A stretch of 64,000 nucleotides of DNA from Sophora flavescens. Its lineage: Eukaryota; Streptophyta; Magnoliopsida; Fabales; Fabaceae. Both the position numbers and the translations under genes were made by a program. Under the pieces are notes generated by a model. It saw only the letters and a list, made by a program, of their open reading frames with translations. It was not told the DNA's origin and did not search any database. The stretch is taken from contig CM061064.1 of the NCBI GenBank assembly GCA_030762895.1, positions 239,163,086 through 239,227,085 on the forward strand, read 5' to 3'. Positions 32,137-42,639 of this stretch are shown in pieces. Numbering within the stretch: the first letter of the stretch is position 1; each line of letters begins with the position of its first letter.

Positions 32137-34339
32137 ATGGCTGCCACTTTCCTCTCTCACGCGCCACTTCTTCAATCAACGCTTTCTCTCTCTCACTCGC
32201 CCAACCAATCACCTCGCTTTCCTCACACTCTGAGGAACCAATCACCTTCCCTGAGTACTACTTCATTTTCCTTCTCCTCCTCCATACTCCTTATTCTGTA
32301 ACATATTTCATGATTTTTTTTTTTACCATAAATTTTGATGCAATTTTTTTTTTTCAGATGTGGGTTTAGTGGCCAAAAGGGCAAATGGGGTGTTGCCAAA
32401 AGCCACTGCAAGTGTCTTGGAAGCGAGTTCGAATTCTTCTATTTCAGCTAAGAAGTCCAACAATCCCATTGTTGTTATTGACAATTATGATAGCTTTACC
32501 TATAACCTATGCCAGGTTCATTTGATTATTTATGTTTTGTTTTTATTTTTATAAGTTTGTGACTATCATATATCATATAGTTCAAGAAAATATAGGGACT
32601 TTGATTACATTGTAGTACTAATACTACTAATTCCTTTGTTTACACTCTCTCACACACACACATATATACATGCGCGTGCGCGCTCAAAGTCCTGGGACTT
32701 TGATTACATTGTAGTACTAATACTAATTCCTTTGTTCACACACACACCGAATTCGGGCCACTAATCCGAATTCGGGCCATAACTTTAAATTAGCAGAACT
32801 TTTTGAGAACAAGCCACTAATCCGAATTCGGGCCATAACTTGTGAAATATGAAGCAAATAGTTGCTAATGTCAAGCATGTATGTTTTTTGGTATCTGAAG
32901 ATAAAAAGAACTGAATCTGGTATGACTGGCTGGTATGAAATTAGGTATATCTCAGACTTTTTTTTTTTAATTTGAGTATGGACCCTTGTGTACTAAAAGG
33001 GGAGAGGCTAGCTAATTGCGAGTAGTTAAATGTTGGTCTTTTATGGCAATGGAAAATATGGTAGAGCCATAGAGGGATTTCGTTTTGATACCAAGTTTCT
33101 TTCTTTCAGAATATTGGGAAATCTTGAAAACTTATAGCATCATTGACAATAGCATTTCCTAAACTTACAGGAAAAAGTCTCAAACTTTTCTCCTTTTATC
33201 TTAAAATTATTATTTAAAAAAAAATATTACAACAATTAAAGCCTTTGTCTGCTAGGTTGGGTTGGCTATGTAGATCCAACAACCTTATTGTGTTGTGTCA
33301 TAAACCATGTCTTGGGAAAGGCCATTGGATCATATTAAACTGAACTTTTTTCCAGAAGAGATATAACGAGTTTGAAATTCTTCCATCCTTCTTGTTTTAA
33401 GAGAAGTGCAATTAGGAAATAGAGCTGAGAGCTTCTGTGGATGTACTTGTGCATCTTTTCCTTTTGCAAAAGTGGTTATTCTAATACTGTATCTACTGTA
33501 TTTGAAGTATACGGGGGAGTTAGGATTTCACTTTGAGGTCTACCGGAATGATGAGTTGACTGTGGAGGACTTAAAAAGGTGAAATTATTTTTGTTGGTTA
33601 TGCATGTCAGACATTTTCATATTGATTAAACAGTTTGTGGGAGGATAAGTATTCTTTAAAGTTCCCGATGTAATAAGCTAACATGTTTTTTTAATTCTTT
33701 TCCTCTTTTATGTTTTTTACAGGAAAAATCCTAGAGGAGTGCTGATATCACCAGGGCCAGGTAAGATTGGATTTTTAGAGTTAAAAAAAAAATCTTATTC
33801 ATGACCAATGTTTAGATAATAGATAAAGAAAAAGGAATAATGGAATAGGCACAAATAATTGCTAATGTATCGTGTTTACAGGCACACCTCAAGATTCAGG
33901 CATATCTTTGCAAACAGTTTTGGAACTTGGGCCAACTGTACCTTTATTTGGTGTGTGCATGGGTTTGCAGTGCATTGGAGAGGCTTTTGGAGGTGAGTCT
34001 TCATAGATTCCTTGTAATCCTATAGTTGCTAGTGTATTAGGTGCATAAAAAACGAGTGTAATATTTCCTTGATATATTTGTGTGTCGTTCATCATTAAGT
34101 TGCCTTTCATTATTATTGGCACGCCCCCTGCATTTTAACCTTTATCATTTAATCTTTCAATTTGATTTCTTCCCATTTGTCTGGGCCATTACAAGAGGAT
34201 CAAGACTCTGTCCTTTTATCCTGTGCAGGGAAGATTGTTCGAAAAGGAGAGTTTTCCTGATGAAGAACTTGAGGTAACAGCATGGACAGAAGATGGTCTT
34301 ATAATGGCTGCTCGTCACAAGAAATATAGGCATCTACAG
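32137..34339 (+). pseudogene. ASB: Anthranilate synthase beta subunit (glutamine amidotransferase), exons 1-6, lesion in exon 6
   Basis: Exons are 32137-32254, 32358-32515, 33508-33578, 33723-33760, 33882-33992 and 34229-34339, all with GT/AG borders; exon 7 is at 61086-61187. The protein begins with a Ser-rich plastid transit-like region (MAATFLSHAPLLQSTLSLSH), then NNPIVVIDNYDSFTYNLCQ, NPRGVLISPGPGTPQDSGIS and the nucleophile elbow GVCMGLQCIGEAFGG. This subunit supplies ammonia from glutamine to the alpha subunit in the first tryptophan step. Exon 6 starts as KIV, then jumps at 34240/34241 to sequence encoding EKESFPDEELEVTAWTEDGL in another frame. About 40 residues usual in the family are missing, and TGA is met at 34258-34260. 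The predicted product is 175 residues and lacks the His-Glu of the catalytic triad. Probably a dead duplicate. Confidence 0.88.
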
Positions 34340-34944
34340 GTAACATCTTATTCTTCCTGCAGTACTGATTCTCTTATTCAGCACTGAATGATTGGGTGTT
34401 TTAATGATGCATGAAAGGAACATGAAAGGTGTTTTGATAGCGAGCGTTTTAATAACACCAATGTAAAATACCTGGGTCCTAGTGATTCGGTGTTTTAATG
34501 ATGCATGAAAGGAACATAGAAAGAATATCCTGTTACGAAGAATAAATAAGCTAGGAGTATTAGTACTAGATGGTTAATTTATTTGATTGATGTTTTCATA
34601 CTGTAACTTGGTCCAAGTGTAAACTGTTAATTCCTGGTGTCAGTTAAAGTGAGAATATTCTTTTCGTTTCCAGAAATTGAGGAAACTGATGTTATATGGT
34701 TCATTCTTGACAAGGGGTTTAGTTGACATCTTCCACAGGCTACATCAGTATTTCGTTATATTTAACATGTACTTTATTACTTTTTGTGTTCAAGACTCGT
34801 GTTTAGTACAAAGTATAGGGTGAGTTAATTAATCGATACGAACAAGTGCGTGTACTAATACGGGTTCAGAATTTTGAATTTAAAAAGGCGACTGCATAAC
34901 TCATGAATTCATGTGCTCTCTCTCTCTAAAATATACAGTATTTC
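34340..34944 (+). other. Start of the giant last ASB intron
   Basis: The donor CAG/GTAACA is at 34340. A phrase of about 35 bases (GTGTTTTAATGATGCATGAA onward) occurs at 34397 and again at 34490. No gene is seen. Confidence 0.6.
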
Positions 34945-35320
34945 TGATAGGTACCCGATGACAATCCCAAGCCCAAATGTATAAGGCCCACTTAGAATCA
35001 CCTTAGGTGAGGAATAGGAAAAGAGGAAAGTTAGTTACAGAAGAGAGAATACAGGATTGGGTCTGTTATATAGGCAGGGAAGGGAGAAGGAAAGACATGC
35101 TGAGTTTGTATTTGGAATTGGGAGTGAGGAGTGTATACTCTGACTTGGGCAGAGAGGGAAACTTTTCTCCTCTGTAGGAGGCCAGCTCTGTGGCAGTGGG
35201 AATTCATTTCCACTGTAATCTTTTCTTTTCATACCTAATATTCCGTATCTTCTTCCTATTTACTAGTATTTTACTATTTTATTGCTGGGTGTTAATTCTA
35301 GTTCGCATTAATTTCTATCA
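34945..35320 (+). mobile_element. Solo LTR-like sequence, probably copia
   Basis: It starts TGATAGGTACCC and ends TTTCTATCA, giving a perfect TGATAG/CTATCA terminal pair over 376 bases. A TATA-like GTTATATAGGCAGG at about 35063 and a CTGTAATCTTTTCTTTTC stretch before the end fit promoter and polyadenylation parts of a copia LTR. No clear target duplication was found, so the class is tentative. Confidence 0.5.
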
Positions 35321-35326
35321 GCTAAC

Positions 35327-35425
35327 ATCAAAATACCTAATTCCTAGTGTAATTCCTTTTACGTGTCATTAATTTTTCCAGACTAGAATGTATTCTGTAT
35401 AACACCTGTTAATTGTCAGTGTAAC
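35327..35425 (+). repeat. Intron duplication, copy 1 left part
   Basis: The segment from AAATACCTAATTCCTAG to AATTGTCAGTGTAAC is repeated at 60637-60735. Copy 1 is split by the gypsy insertion and continues at 60558-60636; copy 2 is whole (about 60637-60810). Confidence 0.8.
35421..35425. repeat. Left target-site duplication (GTAAC) of the large gypsy element
   Basis: GTAAC at 35421-35425 abuts TGTAACATCC. The same five bases follow the 3' end (GGTGTCACA) at 60553-60557. Confidence 0.85.
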
Positions 35426-35832
35426 TGTAACATCCCTGACTGCTCTATGGATTGACGACTGTCCCCACAGACCAACACGGGTCTTTTCGGCGTGCTTTGT
35501 CCTCACTCACATGCTTCCCGGGAAAACTTCCCAGGAGGTCACCCATCCCAAAATTGCTCCAAGTCAAGCACGCTTAACTGTGGAGTTCTTAAGTGATGAG
35601 CTCCCGAAAAGAAGACGCATCTTGTTAGTATAGGTAGTACCAATCAATTCATATAAGCCTTCCTCAACTGTATAGTCCCATACCTACACAGTCTCAGGAT
35701 CCCTCTCATTCGGGTGTGTAATCGGTTCATTCATGTGTCCCTCCGCCTAGAAGCCTGCTAGGAGTCGCTCCTTGTCCGTGCCTTCTTGCACCGACGATCA
35801 CTCCCCGCCCTCGTCGGCACCCGGGTGTTACA
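35426..35832 (-). repeat. 5S-rRNA-like module at the start of the gypsy LTR
   Basis: Antisense to the element, 35526-35600 reads GAACTCC, AGTTAAGCGTGCTTG and GGATGGGTGACCTCCTGGGA in the order of the 3' half of plant 5S rRNA, with the centre changed. The block runs from TGTAACATCC to GGGTGTTACA. This is the arrangement known from Cassandra-type TRIM LTRs, which carry 5S sequence including pol III promoter boxes. It is not a functional 5S gene, since the 5' half is missing. Whether it is part of the gypsy LTR or a Cassandra-like solo LTR joined to it is open. Confidence 0.7.
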
Positions 35833-37603
35833 CCATGTTCTCCTAAGTTCTACACTTTTCTAGCAAGATCCAAAGTATTCTAGGTTCTTCCCAAAAAGTC
35901 TCAAGAAAATTCAACCAAGACGAGTCAAGATGAGAACACATTTAATGTGGCACATGGTCATCATTTCAAACTATTGGCAATTTGCAAAACAGTCCTTATA
36001 CTTTTGGAATCTTTGCAAAATGGTCCCTAGGAATTAATTGCACTTAAGTCCTTAGAAAAATCACCTCCTTTCTACTTGATCCTTCAAAAGTGGCGCAGCC
36101 ACACCCATATAAATACCCACCCTCACATTTCATTTTCTTCCTATTGCCTTTTGTTTCAAAAACTCAAAAGTTCTAAGTTCATATCATCACTTTGTGAAGC
36201 AAGTTCTTGGATTCTCACTTGTCTTTGAACTTCAAGAGGTGAATCCTATTCTACTTCCCTAATCATGTCTATGTTCTTCAATAAGTTTCTTGATTCAAAG
36301 TCTATTTCATCTATGTTCATCACTTTTAAGTTTCTAGATCTAGAACTTTGAAAATTCATAACTAATTCTAGAAAAATCCTTTTAACATGAAACCAATTGC
36401 TATGATCTTATAATCATCTCTATTTTCATCATCTAGAAGCATATGATCATGAGAAATTTCTTTCCTTGATTTCTGGGCTGGGCCGAATCCATTGAAAAAT
36501 AATGTTCATGGGTTTTGTTTAATTTTCATGTCTTGATTCATGATTCAATCTTCTAGTACCTTGATAGTTCTTGTATGTAAGTACATAGAAGATCAAAAAT
36601 CAAACTCTAACCTATTTGTTTCATAAAGGCCGAACCCTAGGTGGATGAGATTTGATGAGTTTTGTTCAAAGTTTTCATTAATGACCTTAGTAATCAAGCT
36701 ATTAGTATGTATGCTTAATAAATCCAAGTTGGTTTATCAAACTAAAAACCCTAGACCCATTAACATGTCAAGGCCGAATCTAAGTATATGAGAGTTAGGA
36801 AGTTTGAGTTTAAAATTTAGTTGTTTAGTCAATAATCCATGATCTTGGTTGATTAAGGACCATTAATCCATGATTTAATCATGATTAGGAATTTTAGTCA
36901 ACCAAAACCCCTAGAAGCCGTGACCATGTAGTAGGGTTTTGGATGTTTTTAGTTTCTTGATTTGTAATTATTTGATTGTAATGGTTGAAGGTTAAGTATA
37001 AAGCGGTGTACGTGAGTTTCCGGCTTCCGACGAATTAAATTCAACTTGTTGTGAATCTACGAGAGGTAAGGGGAGCTTACCTGAGGGATTTTCTCAATAA
37101 CTATTTGCTTTTAGTATGGTTGATATGATTTATAGTTGGTTGTGGTGAATTGTTTATGTTATTTACGTTGTGTTGTTTATCTGTACATCGGTGATTGATC
37201 TGCTTTTAATTTATTTAATTATCAGCAGTTGTATATTATATTGCTATGATGCATGATCTGCCTGGTGATGTAATTTTGATGATGTTGTTGAATGTTGTTT
37301 GAGAGGCCTGACAGTGGTCAGTGCACAACCGATTAATCAAATAAAAGCTTTAATAAGCTGTGGAAATTATATTCAATGTTTTATGAGAAATGTTGGAATA
37401 TAATAGTGGTAGAAAATATTATTTTGGAAAAATAATGAGTTTTGAGAAATATTACTATTTTAATGATTTATTAGTGTAAAAATAATTTATGAGTCACGGT
37501 GAGAGTGTAACCATGAAAATTTTTTAGTACTGCTAATTTTTACGCAAGAAATTCCGTAATATTATAAAAGGTTATTTTATGAAATTAATATTCGAAAATA
37601 CCT

Positions 37604-37637
<34 letters not shown>

Positions 37638-39239
37638 TATTATAAAAATAATAATAAAAATAATAAAATATTATAAAAAGTCAAAGTTCGACTTTAAAAC
37701 TCTTTCTTGGAAAATGATAAACGACGGCAAGTTTTGAAATTATTTACAGTGAAAGTTTTAAAATAGTAGTACTTATTTTGAGAAGAAATTTAATCTGAAT
37801 AGATTTAATTTTTAGAGTTGAAGTTTCAGTAAAAGAGTTCTTGATGATTTGACGTTTTGCAAACGAATTTCAAGTAAAAAGGATTTTCGGTAAATGAGTT
37901 TTACTTAACGACGTAAATGACGATATAGAACTTAGTAACCGAGATGTCGGGTACTAGTGTTCTTATGACGTTATCCTATTTTGGATTTGTTTTTCATAGA
38001 CAAAAATGATGTAAAGGACGATATGAAACTTAGTAATCGAGACGTCGGGGTACTAGTGTTCTTATGACGTTATAGACTTGGTGTCTAGTAAGTAGACGGT
38101 GTGTCTACTTCACGACATAATAAACGACGGTAAAAGATTTATGATGTTTTCTATTACCACGAACCTAAGACTGATTGCAAGGTCTAGGGGCTTCGTGATT
38201 GAGCACTCGGACTTTGAGGTCCTGTGTTGTTAATAAAAGTTGTAAAGATGTTTAAAACGATGATGGGTCATGAGCTTTTGAGAACTTTGACAAATAAAGA
38301 TATAACACAAAGAAAAGTGTTGAGAATAAAATGTTTTTCTTGCATGCATTTTGGCAGACGTGCCTACGAGGTTAATCATGATATCTTGATGATGTTCATG
38401 TCTCGACGTATTTGTTAATCATGGTATCTTTATGATATTCATGTAATCGACGTATTCATTGTGCCTTTGGGCAATCGACGTACAATGAAACAAATCCATA
38501 AATCGACGTTCTCACTGTTCCGGACAGTGGGCTATGGTAAAATCGACGTGCCTCTGTCGACAAAAATTGACGTGCCTCTTTTGGCAATCGAGCTTGATCA
38601 GCTCATTTTAAATGACGTTAGGGGTCTCCGGAGATTAAGTGTGAATGTGTAGATGATGTATTGAAGTGTTCATGCATAATTTTCTGACGTTGATGTTTGG
38701 AGTGTAGAACCCATTGATAAACTGTATGCTACAATATGGAGTGCTTATGTTGTTATAAATATGTATATGTGTATGTGTCTTCTTTTGTGCCGAGCATTTA
38801 GTTGTTGTGTTAAATCCATATATTGGCGTCTCACCCTTACAAATATATTAGAGTCGCACAAAGGGTAAGATCTCTACAAGAAGAAGAAGGTCGTCTAGTT
38901 CGGGGCATGCTGTTGCTGCTTCTATCGGTTGTAGTGTCAGTTAGTTACGACCAGCTTAGGTCCTATTAAGGTATATTATGTTTTGAAAATAAACTAAGCT
39001 GATAATGATCTAGATGTGAAAACATATGAGGCAGTATAGTTGTATGACTTATATACCTTTTGTATTTAAGTGTGATTTGAGTACGTTGTTGTTGCTATGA
39101 GGTTAAAGAAAAAAAAATTTATCACCATATTTTGAAAAGATAAACGTTGAGAAAACATTATTTTCCGAAAGTAACTAGCAAATTGAGTTTTATTTCCGCA
39201 AACGGGTAACCATGTGATGACCCGAGTTAGGGTGTCACA
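35426..39239 (+). repeat. 5' LTR (3.8 kb) of the gypsy element
   Basis: It runs from TGTAACATCC to GGGTGTCACA and matches 58057-60552 over its last 2.5 kb. Contents include a 5S-like module at its start, an AATAAT microsatellite (37605-37675), a duplicated ACGT-rich block (37905-38090) and repeated ATCGACGT motifs (38400-38600). Confidence 0.88.
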
Positions 39240-39243
39240 TTAG

Positions 39244-39255
39244 TGGTATCAGAGC
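39244..39255 (+). promoter_or_regulatory. Primer binding site for initiator tRNA-Met
   Basis: TGGTATCAGAGC lies four bases after the 5' LTR end (CACA/TTAG). It is the standard complement of the plant initiator tRNA-Met 3' end, used by most plant gypsy and copia elements. Confidence 0.92.
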
Positions 39256-39424
39256 TGGTCGAGTCTTTCGGGGTCTTTGGGGAATAGGTCTGTTGTGTTG
39301 ACGTTGTGTTTTCTCTGAGTTAAGTTTTGTTTGAATTGCTTCTTAGAAGTAATGTGTGTTAATACACCAATGCACGTTTCATTTTCTGGTTGCGGTCTAA
39401 CTGATTTTGTTCTACAGGTCAATT

Positions 39425-40530
39425 ATGGAACTTGCACCAGAAGGTGGACGAGGACGTAGACGCGGTCGTGGACGTGGTCGCAGAGGTGGTCCCATTGGTG
39501 GTCGTGGTAATATGAATGAGAACTATGATGATGGAGTGGACTATGCCGCTCAGGCTATGGAATATGTGGCAGCTGCAATTGCAAAAATCAAACTGCATCT
39601 ATGAATGCCCAGAATCTACAAGCCGCAGAAGGCAAAGCTCTGATTATGTTTCGAAGACAAAATCCTTCACAATTTGGTGGGGATGCTGATCATGAGAAAG
39701 CTGATTTATGGATTCAGGAGTTGGAGAAAATCTTTGAACTGGTGGTTACTCCTGCAGAAGTAAGGGTTACTTATGCTGCTTTTCTGCTGATAGGAGATGC
39801 GGAGAATTGGTGGAAGGGTGTTCAACAATTGCTTGAAGCTGATCATCAGGAGATTACCTGGAATGTTTTCCGAACTGCATTCATGGATAAGTATTTTCCG
39901 GAGAGCGTTAGGATCGAGAAAGAGATGGAATTTCTGGGATTACAACAACAAGAGATGTCTGTGGGAGAGTACGCGGCTAAGTTTGAATCACTTGCCAAAT
40001 ACTTCCGTTTCTTTCAAGCACAACCCAATGAGAGCTGGAAGTGTGAGAGGTTCTAAGCGGGACAGAGATTTGAGATTAAGGAATCCGTCTTACCTCTGCA
40101 ACTTCGAACTTTTCAAGCGTTGGTTGAGATGAGTCGGAAGATCGAACAGATGAGGAAAGGAAAAGATAATAGGGGGAATGATGGAGGACCCTCTCGTTCC
40201 AAGAACCAGAATCAGAATCGGAAAGAGGAACAAAATCAGTAAAAGCCTTATTTCTGTCCACCAGGAAATGACCAGAATCGACAACAACATCATTCGAATT
40301 TTGTTGCATCGGTGAGTGGTGGCCAAACGAACCAAAGTCAAGGCCAACTCAGAAGGTGCTACAGATGTGGGGATCCAAATCACGTGATGAATACTTGCCC
40401 TGAAAAGGGGAGTAGGTGTTTCAATTGTAATCAAGTGGGACATTTGGCGAGAGATTACAATGCGCCAAGGCGTGGATCAGCTGTCAATAACACCAATGCT
40501 GTCAAGCCAAAGACTGCGAGTAGAATATAT
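39425..40530 (+). pseudogene. Gypsy gag with two zinc knuckles, broken
   Basis: The start ATG at 39425 gives MELAPEGGRGRRRGRGRGRR, an Arg/Gly-rich N terminus. A small insertion in an A-run near 39583 shifts the frame. The capsid part (QNPSQFGGDADHEKADLWIQ, ENWWKGVQQLL, FMDKYFPESVR) is in 39601-40056. TAA at 40054-40056 and another near 40240 follow. Knuckle 1 is CYRCGDPNHVMNTC, complete. Knuckle 2 is CFNCNQVGHLARDY, with the last Cys replaced by Tyr. In the family this protein builds the particle and binds the RNA. Four lesions make it non-functional. Confidence 0.82.
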
Positions 40531-41112
40531 AGTGTGTGGGGGGCTGAGACTTCAAACCATGACGGTAACCTCTTAACTACACTATTTCATTCGGGTACAA
40601 TTCATACTTTGTTTCGATGGATTATGTGTGGATGTGTTAAAATTACTTGTTTCTGTGATTATCATGAGATGATCATTTCAAATTTCAACTATTCAATTGG
40701 TCACTGTGACATTTAGTATGTTTGATTGTCCTATTTTTGTTCGAGATAGATGCTTTCTTGACAAAATTAGTTTCTCAAATGAGACTTGCTCTAGTCACTT
40801 TTACGTTTGGTAGAAAGTGATTCAGTCCGAATTATTGACGGATCATAGTTCTTTTAAATTGTTGGCAAGGAAATTCTTGTGAGGGAAGAAACTTTCTTAG
40901 ATTGAAGTTGGTAAACATGTACCGATCATACATTTTTACTTCCCTGAATTTGTTAAAGAATCTTTATGTACATAATATTCTTGTATTCTTATCAGATTGA
41001 TGAAATTCTTTTATATACTTTCTTGTGAAAGTAAGGCTTCGGGATCTTTCATTCCTGTCTAGCTTCGTGTTACGAAATTTCGAGGACGGACTTTTTTTAA
41101 GTGGGGTAGTAA
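40531..41112 (+). pseudogene. Decayed protease remnant and 3' end; RT to integrase deleted
   Basis: After the gag knuckles a weakly recognisable protease region follows (about 40550-40830) with several stops. The sequence then passes into the 3' untranslated stretch (TTTCGAGGACGGAC at 41078) and the polypurine tract AAGTGGGG (41099-41106). The roughly 3 kb that should encode RT, RNase H, integrase and chromodomain is absent. Confidence 0.6.
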
Positions 41113-41122
41113 TGTAACACCC

Positions 41123-42430
41123 TGATAAGCCTCTGGCTCATCTAGTTTTATGGCTAGTATGACCATGGTTTTGTGCTAATTATATTTTGTTTTCACCCAA
41201 ATTAGACTCGATTGTCCTCAAGCAACATTTTGAGTCGTTTAAGTAGTTTTAGGTTAATTTAGCCAGTTTGGAGTCAAATAATGCACTTATGGCTATTTCA
41301 TTGTTTTCAGGTTAACTTAGAGTCAAGGGAATAAAGAAACAGGGGAAATTTCAATCCTGGAGGTATTCGCCTCGCGACAGTCCACTCGCCTCGCGAACCT
41401 GAGACCAGCTGAACAGCAGAATGTCATCCTCTCTGTCTCGCCCCGCGAATCCTCTTCTCGCCTCGCGAGCCTGAAGGCTGACTGTTCCAGAAAATGCAAA
41501 CCTTTCTGTGTCGCCTCCCGAATCCATGTCTCGCCTCGCGATCCTGGAAGTCAGAAAGCATCACGGTTAGCCCCTAATGCTCATAACGGGTGTAATAAGA
41601 AGACTCTTCAATTCCTCGCCTCGCGAGCCATTCTTCGCCTCGTGAGAAGTCCAAACGTTTCAGATTTCTTCATAAGATTCGCCTCGCGAATGTGTGTTCG
41701 CCTCGCGAGAGGGCGCATATCCTGAATGTTATAAATTGCTGTTCTAGGCAGATTAGGAGACACTTTTCATTATCCACTGTTTTTTATAGAATTTCTGGTT
41801 GTGATACGTTTTCCATGGAGAACTAATTTTCTTGGATTAATCTACTGTAATCGGTTTCCACCGTACTTGAGGTTCTGTAATTCCTGTTTTGTTTGTTTTT
41901 CCCTTTTCAATACTATGCTATATAATTCTGTTTTCTTAATTCAGGAGTGTATAGTGTTTGTGTTGATTTATTTCGGTGATGTTATGTTCCTATATTTAAT
42001 CGCGTTTGCTTAATTCGCGTGTGTACAATCTTGTTTGCTTAATTCATGAGTGCTTCACCCCGTTTGCTTAATTCGAGAATTAGGAACATATATCTCGTAG
42101 TAGCGATTTCGCTTGTTAATTGTTGCTACAACCGAAAGGGGATTAGAATCTGCTTAGGGCTTGGAATTTATATGAACTGATGATGGTTGGGAAATCGAGA
42201 ACAGTAGATTAGTCGTCTTAGCTTATTTGATAATCCTTTAACTTGCTCTGTTTTTGCTTTGTTTTCCAATTGAATTTCAATCCAACCCCCCCCAAAAAAA
42301 AAAAAAAAATAAAACTGATTTTGTGGTAAATAACAATTCAAGAGTCCTTGTGAGACGATACCCGAGTTGTCGCGCTCTACTACAATTTTATAAACCCGCT
42401 TGCTTTTGACCCGTGTGCGACAGCACGTCA
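41123..42430 (+). repeat. 5' LTR of Athila element A
   Basis: 1308 bases from TGATAAGCC to CAGCACGTCA, with the TTCGCCTCGCGAG motif cluster at 41365-41715. It is closely similar to the LTR of B (47035-48344, inverted) and to 56908-58056. Confidence 0.9.
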
Positions 42431-42435
42431 AAAAT

Positions 42436-42453
42436 TGGCACCGTTGCCGAGGA
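42436..42453 (+). promoter_or_regulatory. Primer binding site of Athila element A (tRNA-Asp type, two mismatches)
   Basis: TGGCACCGTTGCCGAGGA differs at two positions from the TGGCGCCGTTGCCGGGGA complement of tRNA-Asp seen in the other copies. Both are G-to-A changes, which fits decay by cytosine deamination on the opposite strand. Confidence 0.85.
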
Positions 42454-42639
42454 CTCTTGTTTGTTATTTTCGCATTTTTTTTCTTTTCGTTTTTGTTTTG
42501 AATTAGTCTGGCTACTAGGTCTACTTGCCCTGACTTGTGTGATTTTGATCCTGAAATTGAAAGAACACTACACACACGCCGTAGAGCAATTTGGGCTAGC
42601 ACTAGTGGTGATTCTAATTCTGAAACTGTTTTTGATAAT

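Noticed and set aside
31816..32245. Minus-strand ORFs upstream of and over ASB exon 1
   Set aside because: Arg/Ser-rich translations in a CT-rich promoter region, opposite a well-supported exon.
35426..35832. Functional 5S rRNA gene
   Set aside because: Only the 3' half is recognisable, its centre is altered, and the module lies in an LTR.
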